DNA of 64,000 nt from Diphasiastrum complanatum (GCA_029204225.1 CM055106.1:42734368-42798367), one strand, 5' to 3'; shown: positions 22,641 through 36,450, counted from the first letter of the stretch. Program-made: numbers and translations. Notes: generated from the letters alone by a model not told the origin.

Positions 22641-23051
22641 CTATGCCATCTGCTCCAATAGAGTCTTAAATTCATTTATGTGATTCCAAGCAGAATCACC
22701 ATCTAACATTCTGAGTGAAAACTTTCTTCTCAGATACAACTTTGAAGTTGCATCTCTCACTTCGTATAGTCTACTCAATATATCCCAAGCTTTTTTCGAG
22801 GATTGGGCTTTTCTGATATGACCAATCTGAGTGTCGAAGATGTGAAGAGTGATCAAGGTGAAAGCCTTCCCATCCTTGAGCTTCCATTTGGAAATGGCTT
22901 GCTCATCGACACTGAGAAGTAGTTCGGTTCCAGCGACTATCTCCCAGAGTTCCTTGGCCATCAGTACTACTCTCATCTTGAAGTTCCATAGGTGGTAATT
23001 TGAACCATCCAGTTTTTCTACCATTAGAACAGATTGTGGTTGCAAATCCAT
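22641..23051 (-). pseudogene. copia E gag N-terminal part
   Basis: MDLQPQSVLMVEKLDGSNYH opens the frame, followed by LWNFKMRVVLMAKELWEIVAG, KDGKAFTLITLHIFDTQIGH, KKAWDILSRLYE and LYLRRKFSLRM. This is a complete-looking N-terminal copia gag domain of about 136 residues. The start is supported by position just after the PBS/leader. The frame ends in a stop before the nucleocapsid. Confidence 0.88.
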
Positions 23052-23186
23052 TTGGAATTTTAGAGTGAGTGTTATGCAGATAGTAGATTAATGCAATTGA
23101 AAACAATTATATCCACTATCTACACTATATCAAAACGGTCGTTCTGATGATGTCAACTTTAAATACGTATAGATATCAGAGTAATT

Positions 23187-23198
23187 GCTCTGATATCG
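23187..23198 (-). other. Primer-binding site of copia E
   Basis: The minus strand reads CGATATCAGAGC, touching the LTR end. It keeps ATCAGAGC of the initiator-tRNA primer site TGGTATCAGAGC. Confidence 0.8.
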
Positions 23199-25256
<2,058 letters not shown>

Positions 25257-25318
25257 GTCCATGACCAGTACATAGGATTCAATATACTCCTAGTCTTGGA
25301 TACACCGTGGTACTCCAG
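25257..25318 (+). repeat. Tip of a gypsy-type LTR
   Basis: TGTCCATGACCAGTACATAGG at 25257 onward is the inverted match of the LTR end at 54557-54618 over about 60 bp (also shared: ATACTCCTAGTCTTGGATAC). It is cut off at 25318, where copia F begins. Confidence 0.75.
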
Positions 25319-25324
25319 TAAATC

Positions 25325-25950
25325 AAGCTGTTACACAACTTATTGCTTCTCCCCAAAAATCAATAGGTAAAGAGGCACCCATTTATATTGTTTTGGCACA
25401 CTCACATAAGGATCTATTCTTTCTTTTGGCCACCCCATTTTGTGAAGGAGAATAGGCACAAGAGAATTCTCTTTTGATCCCTTCTTGCTCACAAAAGTCA
25501 TGGAATTTGTTGGAGATATACTCTCTACCTCCATCACATCTCAAATCTTGACTTTATAAGAAAATTGTTTTTCATCAAAAGCTTTGAAAATAAGAAAACA
25601 GTCATACACCATATCTTTAGAAAAAAGAAGATATAACCATGTGTATCTTGTGAAATCATCAATAAAAGCAACAAAGCAAGTGGCACCTCCCTTTCTTCTA
25701 GATGATAACAAATGTAGATCCGATGTATCAACTCAAATGGATGTGTAGTCTTGATGGAAGACCTTGGATATGACTTCTTATGTGACTTTGCTATTGCACA
25801 AGCCTCACATGGCTTGATCTCTTTGGAAAGTGATCTTGGTAAGCCAATAGCCTTTGCATCTTTGACCATAGAAAGCATGGATTTCAAATTGGGATGTCCC
25901 AATCTTCTATGTCATAACTCCTCGGAAATATTAAACATATAAGCAACATC
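25325..25950 (-). pseudogene. copia F integrase fragment
   Basis: The 25902-25534 frame has LSKEIKPCEACAIAKSHKKSY (zinc domain end) and then shifts. Element G shows the same segment as KPCEACAIAKSHRKPY. The first catalytic Asp region is damaged (FELIHRIYI where G has LELIHSDVH). The 25537-25340 frame is a shadow of core sequence that reads SQNGVAERK in another frame. It ends at FWGEA-like sequence near 25335. Confidence 0.8.
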
Positions 25951-26166
25951 ACAAGAGCTTAAACTTTCATGTGGATTTAACTTGAAAATGCATCCATATC
26001 TAGATCCATGTGCAAGGATCTCATCACCTTTCTTAATAGTACAAGTATTGATGTTGAATTTCATATCATGGCCATTATCAAGCAATTGACCAACACGTAT
26101 AAGGTTCTTTGTGAGTTTAAGAACAAAAAGAACATTGGAAAGAGATAAAACTTTAGAAGATGCAAG

Positions 26167-26361
26167 CTATAATGGAATACTCTCAACTCCTTCAATAGTA
26201 CATACATGATCATTTGCTATGAATATTGATTTTTTGAATCCTTCATAAGGTACAATAGAATCAACATAATTCTTGGAGCAACTCACGTGTGATGAAGCAC
26301 CATTATCAATATACCATGATCCATCCTTCTTGAAGGGTGAAGAGGAGAAATTTGATACCAT
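26167..26361 (-). pseudogene. copia F protease fragment
   Basis: FKKDGSWYIDNGASSHVSCSK matches the protease site of element G (WYIDSGASSHMCCSK), but the catalytic DSG is DNG here. It is followed by IFIANDHVCTIEGVESIPL. A Ser-to-Asn change in the DSG motif probably inactivates it. Confidence 0.85.
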
Positions 26362-26389
26362 AAGGGATCCTTCTCCTTCACTTGCAATA

Positions 26390-27175
26390 AAGTCTTCTTC
26401 TTTCTCATGATGATGTTGGCTTGCTTGAGTTGATTCTTCTTCTTAAATCAATTAGTGGCATAATGGCCTTTCTTGCCACAAAAGAAACACTTGATCTTTT
26501 TCTTCTTGAACTTGGAGGAAGAAGGATGTGTAGAATCATCTTCTTCTCCATATTTGTCTTTGTCTTTGTTGAAGCCATGATATTGTTGGTTATTGCTCCT
26601 CCCTTTGTGCTTGTAAATAGAGCTTTTCCATTTTCATTATGATTGAGTGATAGCTTTTCCATCCTCAAAAGCTTGTACTTTTGTCTTGCTTCCTCGGAAG
26701 AAAGAATTCTAAGCCATTAAGGATGACTTGAACTGGCTCATCTTGGTTGATTGATACTCCAACACAAGAAAGCTCTTTATGAAGATCTTTGATTGTCAAT
26801 ACATAATTAGGAACTCTTCTCACTTCTTTGGAAACTTTGAAAAATTTGATTCCTAAGAGTAAGTATTCTAGAGGTGTTCTTTACCTCATAGATAACTTTG
26901 AGTGCATCCCAAGCTTCTTTGGCAGTGGTGCAAGAGCCAATTTCTCGTAAGATCTCATTAGAGGCATTCATTTTTATAGAATGAAGAGCCATCCTAGCTC
27001 TCTTCTTATATTTTTGCACTTCTTGTTGTACTTGAGACTCCTCCTCAAGTACAAGAACTATGTCCATTACATCTTGGAGTATTAGGATTGACTCCATTCT
27101 AACCTTCCAAATAGAGTAAGTGGAGGTGTTTAGTCTTTCACTAGCTTCTAAAAGGTAGGATCCCATAGAGGCCAT
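26390..27175 (-). pseudogene. copia F gag with broken zinc knuckle
   Basis: ATG at 27175 opens MASMGSYLLEASERLNTSTY, then WKVRMESILILQDVMDIV, KRARMALHSIKMNASNEIL and AKEAWDALKVIYE, a full N-terminal gag domain. The frame stops near 26807. Further on, the nucleocapsid knuckle reads CFFCGKKGHYATN followed by TGA at about 26456, where a final Cys codon is expected. Upstream flank 27176-27353 is non-coding and shows no PBS. Confidence 0.85.
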
Positions 27176-27353
27176 TAACGTGTGAAAAATCCTTGTAATA
27201 AACAAAAACCAATTCCTATGCAAGATCTTGGAACAAAATCTGAGATAGATCTCAAAATTTCTCCCAATGTTCTACAAACTAGATCAACCTCTCACTTTGA
27301 AATGGAGTTTAGACAAGTTTTGGTTCAAACTTTCTTTGGCATGTAAAGGATTC

Positions 27354-27640
27354 TCAAAGAAACCACAATGACTCAACTGGAGCAGTTTGTCTGAGATCAA
27401 CATCAGACAATAGATTCCTCAACCAAATCGTCTCTTTCGTAGCTTGAGAGCCCGCAATGTATTCAAATTCTGTTGATGACATTGCAATGGAGGTTTGTTT
27501 GCGATTGTTCCAAGATATTGGACCATTATTAAACATAAAGACAAATCCAATAGTTGATTTTCTGGTGTCAATATCACCTGACCAATTTGCATATGTATAT
27601 CCATGAAGTGTATCGACTATTGCTACGAGAATTTATCATA
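27354..27640 (-). pseudogene. copia RNase H fragment (D/E lineage)
   Basis: Minus-strand frames give YTYANWSGDIDTRKSTIGFVF and MFNNGPISWNNRKQTSIAMSS then IAGSQATKETIWLRNLLSDV. Element D reads the same block as FNNGPILWNNRKQTSITMSS (31752). It is a stray fragment of RNase H, with no RT or LTR attached. Confidence 0.85.
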
Positions 27641-27869
27641 TAAGAACCAAGCACATAATCATTAACGTTCTATGTTCTCACCTAGTGAATAATATTACAC
27701 AAGTCAAGAAAGGTAAGCAATGGTTAGACCATGTAATCAATTGATCCACATGCATATTGCTAGAGCATTGTTAGCACCATACAACATATTCATCATTACA
27801 TGTGCCATTCAATCAAGTGAATGATAATTTAGTGAACCATCAAGGATAGAGAAAGGAACATACCTCTAT
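27641..27869. other. Non-coding spacer
   Basis: Nothing recognised. Confidence 0.4.
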
Positions 27870-28110
27870 GGCAGTGTTCGGGAAAGCCAGCAAAGTCCAA
27901 GAATGGAACCGGCAACTTCTGCCAGAAACTGGCATGCTCGAAAACTTGCAGATTTTCTTAGGTCATAAAATAATGTATAATCGGCATATATTGAGGGTCA
28001 TCCTTGAAAAAACCGGAAAAGTTTCTGAAATATATGTTTTTGGAGGGGAACCCCCCAAAAAGGTTTCTAGAACGCTGCCTCTATGGAGTTCGGGGATGGT
28101 CGAGCGGGGT
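27870..28110 (+). repeat. Dispersed repeat of unknown type, copy 2
   Basis: Matches 16985-17235: CAGTGTTCGGGAAAGCC, AAGAATGGAACCGGCA, ACTGGCATG, AAAACCGGAAAAG and AAAAGGTTTCTAGAACGC. Non-coding. It is followed closely by a 69-bp tandem duplication. Confidence 0.65.
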
Positions 28111-28178
28111 CCAATACTTGCTCTAGTCTTCACGGCCACCATTGGCACTTGACTGTAGAGGAAAAACCTTGGGCGCCC

Positions 28179-28310
28179 TTTCCCGAGACAAGCCCTATTA
28201 TAAAAAAAACACTTTTGTATAAGTTCCAAGGAGAAAAAGCCCCCCCCTTTCCCGAGACAAGCCCTATTATAAAAAAAACACTTTTGTATAAGTTTTAAGG
28301 AGAAAAAGCG
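28179..28310. repeat. Tandem duplication, two copies of about 69 bp
   Basis: The unit starting TTTCCCGAGACAAGCC at 28179 recurs at 28248, with the same CCTATTATAAAAAAAACAC inside and only a few differences near the end. The first-copy C-run may be the junction. Possibly internal to an LTR, because the TATTATAAAA piece looks TATA-like. Confidence 0.9.
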
Positions 28311-29825
28311 CCCCCCTCCTTTTTATCTCATTCTTCTGTCTTGGTCACATGCTCTCGGCCGTTCCTTCTTCTTCCTTCGTTATCTCTGCTCGCTGCTGCT
28401 AGCCCGATCTGCTACTGGCCCGTCGCTCTTCTCTGCTGGCCTGGATCGAGCTACTGGCCCGATCTGGCCGCTGCCTGGGGCCTCAGCTTCATGGCCACCT
28501 ATTTGTCTGCTTACTATAGGTTTGATCTCCTTTAGGATAGGAGGGATTTGAGGTGAATTCCATGATGGAGTCTGAAAACCAGATTACAAGCTTAACAGTG
28601 ATATCTCGCAATAAATTTTACCCTTTCACTGGTCGTACAATTGGTCAACAGAGATGCTACGGCCAACAGCCGTGACGGAGGGCGTGTGCTGATTGAGTGG
28701 GGTGTGATATTGCCTCGCACTTTGGTCTGGCGGCTTACTCGCAAATTTTGCATTCTAGTTTGTGCCAGAAACTCATTGCTTTCCATGAGTGATAGATTCA
28801 AGTTCTATAGATCAGTGTGGCAGAAACTGTAGAATCTGATACAACTATGAGATTACTATTCATTCTCTCGTACTTTGGTGAAGTAAGCTAGTTGACTAGA
28901 GCTTCCAAGCTATTTTTCATGGGTTTACTCTCTTTCTCCCTCTCCTTTTGAATGCAAGACAGATCAGGGTAGCAGGGGATGGTGGGCTATAATATTGATT
29001 GCTCTTGTAAAACTCTTAGCTCAACAAGGAGAGATTATTTGTTGGTGGTGACTGCTTAGACATTAACTGGCATTTCAGGATCTGCTTTAACAGTAGAAAG
29101 ATGATGATTACTCAAAGATAACTTACAATTGATGGTAAAATAATGGTAGTGACACCTCAGGTGTGGAAATGACACTTCGCATCCTTAGACCGTGGATGAC
29201 AGTTCAACTTACTAAGAGTCATTCGGAATCATCTCAGCTAATAGGTGACTCAAAATACTCATTCTATAGTTGTTGATCAGACATGGAAGTTAGTTGCTGG
29301 CAATTCAGGATCAGCTTCAGCATTACTCCCACATATCATTTTGTTCCTACATTAGGTAATATTGTAGAACTGATAAGAGATTGCATAGCTCCTTAAAGCA
29401 AAGGTGGCATTCACCATGATAATGACAATTCAACATGATTCCCACTTGGCATAGCATTCTTTCTTACCACCACAAAACCCAAAAAAAAAACACAAATGAC
29501 TTTCACAAGCACCCATTATGGCATCCTCAATACAATTCAGTCTCGAAACCCATGGCTCTCAAATAATCATACAGGGAGGCACATAGGATGTAGCTTATGA
29601 ATTCCAATATGCATCAAGTAGAAATGAGGGCTTTCAGATCTCAATATCCATAATGTAGCTCTCAAAAGACAGCCTTCAAAATTAAAACCAAGAGTGTTAT
29701 TGCCAAAAAGTTTCTTACTAAAACACCTCTCATTTAAAAATGCCCTTCACAATAGATTTCTCCACAGGGAAATTGAGACTACACTCATCTTCACAAGCAT
29801 ATGTACTAAATCACTCTCACATGAG
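28311..29825. other. Non-coding stretch
   Basis: A GC-richer part lies at 28340-28520, then AT-rich sequence. ORFs here are short and without motifs. No repeat border or gene was recognised. Confidence 0.5.
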
Positions 29826-29900
29826 CCTTGAATTCATTTGAGATGTATTCATTTGAGATGAGCGACAACGGCGGTGAATACATCTCAAATGAATTCAAGG
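29826..29900. repeat. Perfect 25-bp inverted repeat at the truncated end of copia D
   Basis: 29826-29850 is the exact reverse complement of 29876-29900 with a 25-bp spacer. The right arm codes for integrase residues GEYISNEFK of copia D, and the left arm has no coding role. The arrangement marks the 5' breakpoint of element D. Confidence 0.95.
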
Positions 29901-30660
29901 ATTACTGCTCAGCCAAGGACATCGAGCAGCAGTTTGTTGCTTCCTATTTTCCACAGTCGAATGGAATGGCATAAATGAAGAATAGGACCTTAGTCGAGTT
30001 TGCCAAATGCATGATAAATCATGCTTCGTTGCCCAAATCGTTCAGGCAACATGCTATATCAACAACAGCCTACGTGCAGAACCAATGTATAACTAAAGGT
30101 CTTCCTAACAGCAAAACTCCTCATGAAGTCTGGACACAATCCAAGCCTTCATTGAAGGATTTGGTAGTATTCAGATGTACTGCCTATGCTCATGTCCCAA
30201 AGGACAACATAAAGAAATTAAATGAGCATTCATTCAAAACTATTTTTGTTGGCTATTGTACTTTTGATGGAATGTATAAATTGTACAATATATAACAGAC
30301 ATGTAAAGTTTTCTCTAATAGGGACGTGACTTTCATTGAAAATCAATTTATTGATTTGAAGGGCAAGGACTTGATGTAGTCTACAATTTTGGCCCCAACA
30401 ACTGATACATATCGAAAAACTACTTCCAACAGTCACTCTATACAGTCAGATCTAGAAGAAGATGAAGAAGATGCAACTCAGGAGCATCCGACACAGCCAA
30501 CACAAAGTCGAATTTCGCAGCCAAAAACTTCAACCAGGAGATCAACAAGAATTCGAATTGAGCCTGTCCGATACATTGATGAGTTTGCTCACTACTCTTT
30601 TCAAGAGCCAATCACAGTTGAGAAAGCTATGTCACAGGCCGATTCAGATCTTTGGAAAGA
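29858..30660 (+). pseudogene. copia D integrase C-terminal half and linker
   Basis: MSDNGGEYISNEFKDYCSA holds the second catalytic Asp. QSNGMA then a stop replaces the Glu-bearing SNGMAERKNR region (the next residues read MKNRTLVEF). Then SFRQHAISTTAYVQN, KTPHEVWTQ and IFVGYCTFDGMYKLYNI end the integrase at about 30295. The linker is acidic and Gln/Thr-rich (EEDEEDATQEHPTQPTQSRI), leading to HYSFQEPITVEKAMSQADS. The first Asp and zinc domain lie beyond the breakpoint. Confidence 0.85.
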
Positions 30661-31270
30661 AGCAATGGACACTCACTGTTGAGGAACACAACACATGGAC
30701 TATCACCAAGCTGCCAACAGACAGAAAGGTAATAAAATATAAATGGATCTTTAAGATCAAATACAAAGTAGACAATGGTACCGAAAGAAGAAAAGCTTGG
30801 CAAGGGGGTTCTCACAACTTCCCAACATCGACTACTTCGAAACTTTTAGCCCTGTTGTCAAGCATACTTCCATTCAACTGCTACCATCATATGTTGCTAC
30901 AACAGATCTTGAGGTACACTGGATGGATGCACAAACAACATTCCTCAATGGAGTTATTGAGGAGGACATTTACATGATCCAGCCAAAAGGATATATTCTC
31001 AATGGTTGAGAAGATAAGGAATTTCAATTCCATAAATATTTGTATGGTCTGGATGGTTCCATCGAATCAATACATTCTTGATCGATCATGGATTCAAACC
31101 AAGCTCTACAGATTGTAGTGTATATTTCAAAGCTATTAATCAATTCTTTGTCATCACATTCTACATGGATGATACGTTGTTGTTCAGCAACAATATTGAA
31201 CTGACAATGGACACTAAGAGGATGCTATCCCAAGAATTCGAGATGAAAGACCTAGGAGAAGCACATTAAT
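30661..31270 (+). pseudogene. copia D RT
   Basis: In shifting frames: HNTWTITKLPTDRKVIKYKWI, then ARGFSQLPNIDYFETFSPV (30797), DLEVHWMDAQTTFLNGVIEED, KYLYGL, FLIDHGFKPSSTDCSVYF and FYMDDTLLF near 31165. The catalytic box is YMDD where copia usually has YVDD. The YGLKQAP loop is partly lost. Ends at FEMKDLGEAH with a stop at 31267-31269. Confidence 0.88.
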
Positions 31271-32160
31271 GTCTTGGGATTCAGGTCCACAGAGACAAAA
31301 ACAAAAGACTTCTCTATATCACCCAACATGGGTACTTCTATAATTTCCTGATGAAATTCAATTTCATGAATTGCAAGTTTGTACATAATCCCATGGACCC
31401 ATGCCTAAAATTATCCAAGGAGCAATGCCCTTAGACTAATGAGGAGAAGTCTAAAATGAAGGGATATCCATATCAATCAATTATCGAATCCCTGATGTAT
31501 GCAATGATCTCTAGCAAACTTGATCTTGCATATGCCATCAACTCCTTGAGCCAATATATGGCTAATTAGAGATGATCCACTGAAAAGCTCTTTTTAAGAG
31601 TGATCAAATATGTACAAACTACCATTGACCTTTGTATCTGCTATGGTGATGTCGATTCATCTGATATCCATATACTTCATGAATATATAGATGCAAATTG
31701 GGCATGCAATATCGACACTAGAAGATCAACCTCTGAACTTGTCTTCTTGTTCAATAATGGTCCAATATTATGGAACAATCGAAAACAAACCTCCATTACA
31801 ATGTCATCTACGAAATCAGAGTACATGACATCCTCTCAAGCTACCAACGAAGCAATTCGGCTAAGAAATTTATTGTCTAATATTGGTCTCAAACAATCTC
31901 CTCCAATGATTATTCAGTACGACAATCAGAGTACTATTGCATTATCAATCAATCCTAGATTTCACTCTAGGAGCAAGCACATCGAGATTATATACCACTA
32001 CATCAAGAACAAAATACTCAACAAGAAGGTAAGTTTGAAATTTTGTAGAACCCAATACATGACAACTGATATATTATCAAAAGGATTAAGTCATAAAGCA
32101 CACAAGAATTTTTGTGTTATCTTGAATTTGAAAATCAAGGCATTCAAGGATCCAGATTAA
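31271..32160 (+). pseudogene. copia D RNase H
   Basis: CLGIQVHRDKNKRLLYITQ and SLMYAMISSKLDLAYAI precede the 31600-32160 frame, which carries YIDANWACNIDTRRSTSELVF, RKQTSITMSSTKSEYMTSS, QYDNQSTIALSINPRFHSRS and KHIEIIYHYIKNKI to a natural end. RNase H Asp and Glu positions (DANWA, KSEY, YDNQS) are present. Upstream stops near 31434 and 31567 kill the polyprotein. Confidence 0.9.
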
Positions 32161-32168
32161 GGGGGGGG
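32157..32168 (+). other. Polypurine tract of copia D
   Basis: TTAAGGGGGGGG directly precedes the TGCTGG start of the LTR, the expected plus-strand priming site. It overlaps the RNase H stop. Confidence 0.8.
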
Positions 32169-33140
32169 TGCTGGATTTCTATCCTCTCCATCCCTATCTC
32201 TCTTCTAATCTAGATCCATTCACTAGTTGTTGTAAATACTTGTATAATCGCATACTCTACAGAAATACATGATAGTTTGCCGAAATGCCAAAGAATCAGT
32301 GATAATGTTTCCTTGATTGATCAGACACCTTTGACTATTTGATCATCCTTGATTATTTGGCCATCTTCGATTGTTTGGCCATCTTGGACCATTTGCCCAG
32401 ATTCAATTATTCGGCTACAATCGATCGTAATCTTAGTAATCTGACTACATTGAATCATCACCGGACATAATCTCTAACAGAATCAAATACTATTCGAAGG
32501 CGACTGCCAACGACATGTAGTGCCTTAATCTCAGTTGTAAAGTATACATTAAGCATTCCTTTGATTAGTTAGCCATGTGTATATATATCCAGCAACTTAT
32601 CAATTGCTCGGTCAAACAAGACAAGAAGAGATCGTTTAGCTCAATAATCTGTCTATTCATTCAATTGAACATCTAGAGCGAAATTGTTTTGTTTTTCCTC
32701 TCTGTTATTACTGAGTATTGTTTTAGGAAGAACGCAACTCTAGCTAAATTCAGACTGTATCTATGTGTGACTAAATAATCAATGTTCCAGCAATCTAGAT
32801 CGCGTATATTGTGATTGAATGCTCATTTTATTTATGTTCATATTCTTTCTTGCTTGAAAATAAACTTATTCGTAGATTAAATTGTCTTCTATGACTGATA
32901 GTCTAAGTAGATTGATGCTCTATTCTCCGCACCTAATACGCTTTCGCAAAGCTAAATCTAAAACCAATCTAATTCGTGCATGGCTATGGAATCAATTGTA
33001 TCGATCCAATGACTTTGAAGCTGTGATCAAGTAGGATAGACTTCGAACTATCAAAGTTGGTCTAAATACGATAGACGTAGTTGCATGCATCGAGGATTCT
33101 TCGCTCTCTTCTCTCTGTCATAAAATTCACACGTGCAGCA
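32169..33140 (+). repeat. 3' LTR of copia D (972 bp)
   Basis: Starts TGCTGGATTTC after the polypurine tract and ends GTGCAGCA at 33140 (TGCTG/CAGCA pair). Most of its length aligns, inverted, with the LTR of element E. The two have diverged by many substitutions, so they come from separate insertions. Confidence 0.85.
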
Positions 33141-33164
33141 TTGGACGAGCGATAATCCCAATAC

Positions 33165-33381
33165 ATTGTCACCAAAATCCCTCTAAATTACCTTACAATT
33201 TAGGACCTTGATTTTGTGGCTGTTGATTTTGGGGCTCAATTCAGCCACCTCTAAGCATGTGTATCGATTTAGATCATCTTTACATTAGTTTCTAACTATT
33301 TAGAAGAGTATGTGACATTTGCCCATCCATGATGGTGCCACTTGGCAATAAATTACTAGGTAGATTTTACATATTTTCACA
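33165..33381 (-). repeat. LTR fragment of copia M/P family, inverted
   Basis: On the minus strand it begins TGTGAAAATATGTAAAATC at 33381. It matches, in reverse, the LTR start at 38018-38215 (shared: TTGCCAAGTGGCA, TGGCCGA-type stretch, GATTTTGGTGA). It is the expected 3' LTR start for the minus-strand RT/RNase H fragment at 34040-34730; the intervening 33382-34039 is unassigned. Confidence 0.7.
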
Positions 33382-34039
33382 TATAATATTACCATGCAAA
33401 AGCCACTCTGTGTATAACTACATCCAAACCAAGTTTTAAGAAATACTTGATGTCAATTGATCTCCCATACTAAAAGAAACTAGACATCACAAAGATGAGA
33501 GAAACTTTAATATTTGATACATCATTGTCACAATCTCAACCACACAAATTTCTAAATAGAATATCATATGAAAAATGGAGTCTTCACTATCAAGCAGCCA
33601 TCTGTCCATTTTTTCTACAACAACTGCTTTTTGATAATTGACTCTAAAATACTTTTACATTCATCATGAACTTTATTTGTAACATCATGTTGGTTTTCCT
33701 TGACATTTTCCACTCATTTTTGCTGCATAACTATGTATTGAAGTTCAAGCGTATCGTTATCATTTCTCCCTAGTGAACTTTTTATTGAAGTTGGTACTTT
33801 TCTTCTTGTCATTCTAACATCTAAGAAAAGATCCATTTTCCTCATCATCTAATTCAATTCCTTTCATCATAGGACTAGTTAGCTCAACTAGTTGTGAAAA
33901 TATCAGATCCGCAACATGCTTGATGGATCTAGAAGCAAATTTGGTTGTAAACTAGTTCATCAACAATGTAGAAAATCATGCATCTAGCATGCTAGAACAT
34001 GGAAATGCATAAAAATCTCATGAAAATGATTATGAATCA
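33382..34039. other. Unassigned, possibly decayed copia 3' end
   Basis: No ORF of note. The position between an LTR start and RNase H on the minus strand suggests degraded RNase H tail and inserted sequence, but I see no motif. Confidence 0.35.
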
Positions 34040-34730
34040 ATAATAGTATTGTCTTTGTCCACTGTCAAGGCTTTGTATTCAGCTTCGATTCATGATAGAG
34101 TGATTCTTGCTTGTTTCCTTGACATCAATGAGATAGCTCCATCACCTATAAACATAGCATGTGCACTAATGGATTTCCTATAAACATAGCATGTGCACTT
34201 ATGGATTTCCTATCCATTGATCTCCTGCAAAGCTCGAATCTAAAAATACAAACAAGTTAGGAGATGATGCCCTATAAACAATGCCAAAATCTCTAGAACT
34301 CAAGATGTACCTCAATACTCTCTTGCCTAGCTTCCAATGCTCCACACTAGGATCATGCATCATTGACTTAATCTACCAATACAATAGCTTAGATCTTGTC
34401 TTGTGATGATTAGATATATGAGTGAACCAACTAGCTTCCTATAGAGATCTTTCATTACCGATATATTGAGTTTTACATTTGATTCCATAGGTGTATCAAT
34501 AAATGTAGCTTCTTCCATGAAATCGTCTAAGTATAGAATTAGCATACTTGTCGAGACAAATAAAAGTAGTTTGAGAAGTCCTAATTATCTCTATTTCTCA
34601 GATGTGGTGCAAATGACCAAGATCATGTACCTCAAATTCCTTCTTGAGTACTATCTTAAAGTCATCTAAATCTTGTTTGCTGCCTCCACTCAAAATGATA
34701 TCATCCACATAGATTAGATCGGATGGCAAC
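34040..34730 (-). pseudogene. copia M RT and RNase H fragment
   Basis: Reading right to left: LIYVDDIILSGGSKQD near 34710 (intact catalytic box), FEVHDLGH, then IDTPMESNVKLNIS and YRKLVGSLIYLIITRQDLSY (34545-34360), and an RNase H piece FIGDGAISLMSRKQARITLS then a stop and IEAEYKAL near 34085. A 33-bp tandem duplication lies at about 34144-34210 inside the RNase H part. Many stops; inactive. Confidence 0.85.
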
Positions 34731-35929
34731 TGTGAAAAATGCAACTAGTTTAATTGATCTTGGCCATTTTGAGGCCAATATGAAATTTTAACTTAGAGAT
34801 AGATTTTTTATGTCAATAAGGCCTAAAATAGTGTTTGTACTATTTTTGGCAAGTAGTGATGTTGATAATGCTGGATTTAGACCTTCTCTAATTGGCTAAT
34901 GTGGATACATTGCATTTAGTCACTAAAAACTAGGTTTTTGGTGAAGTATCTAGAAGTTACTATTCTAGGGTGATCATGTGACATGCCATGGGGATTAGTA
35001 AATGCTAGTTTGATTGTGGTGTTCAAAGGCAATTGCCAATTTAGAGATGCAAAATAGCTAGATTTGTTGTCTAGATTCTTAGCAATTCAATCTAAGTGAA
35101 ATTCTTGATGCTTGATTCATGATTAGAGTCCAAATGAGATTTATATCCTCATATTAGAGCATGATCTACGCATTCACCAATTTCTTTCCCAAATTAGCAA
35201 GTTTTCAAATTCTAAGTGGCTTTTTTGATGCAATTCATAGACTCGATTGGATCTCAAACTTTGTACTTTTATTCTAATAAAGTTTTAGATGGTTTTAGGA
35301 TCAAGTAGGTTCGTCTCACTATGTGTGATGTTCAAAAACCATGAGTGACCCAAAACTTTCTGTTGGCACCAATTTGGTGTGTGTTGCTAGATTTTGTATT
35401 GAGAATACTCTAGAAACAAGGGCTTGAAGAGGACTTTCACGTGCATATCTTTCCTAGGGAAGCAGTTTTGTAGTATTGATCTGATGTTTAGACCATGGAT
35501 GTCTGCACCCAACATATCTCATTTAAGTTCAGATCAATCCAAGTACAATCTACTTTGTATAGAAGCCAAAAGTCATTGTTTCTCAAGTGTAGTCAATAGG
35601 ATGAAAAACTGTGAAGATTTTAGCTTCAAATATGTCTTGATCCTTACAAAATCTCAAGTGGATAGTGATTTAGATTCTGAAATTAGTGCTTGGATTTGAG
35701 AGAGGTTATTTTTATCTCAATCTTAAGTGTTTCAATCTTGGTGGATTGAACAAGGACAAATTTCAAGCAAAATTGACATTGATGAGGAGAGTGACCAAAT
35801 AGTGATCAAAACCTTTGTTGACATTGATAAAAATTTGTGTACATCACTATAAGGGTGCACAAATGTGCGAGATCACCTCTAATCACTTTTCACACTTGTG
35901 TACTGTGTGTGTACCACAAAAACTTTCTT
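34731..35929. repeat. Non-coding; contains sequence shared with the LTR at 38480-38670
   Basis: 34975-35155 matches 38480-38670 in the same orientation (shared: GATTGTGGTGTTCAAAGGC, AATTGCCAATTTAGA, ATAGCTAGATTTGTTGT, CTTGATGCTTGATTCATGA). This is probably the downstream part of an LTR belonging to the gag at 35930. No PBS was recognised. The 91-codon ORF at 35424-35699 has no domain. Confidence 0.6.
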
Positions 35930-36450
35930 GTGGCTTCAATTGGAGCATTCCTTTTCGAAGCTAGCAAAAGACTGACTTCATCAAACTATGCTATATGGAA
36001 AGTGAGGATGGAATCAATTCTAGTTCTTCAAGATCTCATAGAAACTATGATGGGGATTGAGGAGGATCTTGAAGTCCTTCAAGAGAATGTGACATTCAAG
36101 AAATGATCTAGAATGGCACCTCATTGCATCAATATGAATGTGTCCGTCGAGATTCTTAGAGAGATAGGAGCATGCGAGTCTCCCAAAGATGCTTGAGATA
36201 CATTGAAGTCTATATATGAGTCCAAGAACACCTCAAGATTTCTCACATTGAGGAAAAAGATTCTCCAAAGCTATCAAGACAAATGAGAGAGTGCTCAAAG
36301 CTATGTGCTTAGAGTGAAGGACTACAATAGACAACTCACTTTCAATGGAGGGCCAATCAATCAAATAGAGCTTTTCCAAGTGGTTTGAATGGATTCAATG
36401 AAGAGTATTTCAATTTAGTCCAAGAGAATATTCCTACAATGGAATCCTCC
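35930..36450 (+). pseudogene. copia N gag fragment
   Basis: ASIGAFLFEASKRLTSSNYA then WKVRMESILVLQDLIETMMG opens a gag domain of the F/G lineage. It continues with stops through PHCINMNVSVEILREIGACES, NTSRFLTLRKKILQSYQ, ESAQSYVLRVKDYNRQLTF and LFQVV. Homology ends near 36430, where minus-strand integrase begins. At least five stops; dead. Confidence 0.85.

Larger units (their letters stand above)
25325..27175 (-). mobile_element. Ty1/copia retrotransposon F, 3'-truncated
   Basis: Gag (27175-26390), protease (26361-26167) and integrase (about 25950-25325) read on the minus strand. RT, RNase H and LTRs are missing. The protein motifs match element G (46620-49243) closely, so F and G are sister copies in opposite orientation. 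Confidence 0.88.
29851..33140 (+). mobile_element. Ty1/copia retrotransposon D, 5'-truncated, with 3' LTR
   Basis: Integrase core (29858-30300), linker, RT (30640-31270), RNase H (31600-32160), polypurine tract (32157-32168), LTR (32169-33140). Gag, protease and the 5' LTR are absent. Stops and frameshifts throughout. Confidence 0.92.
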
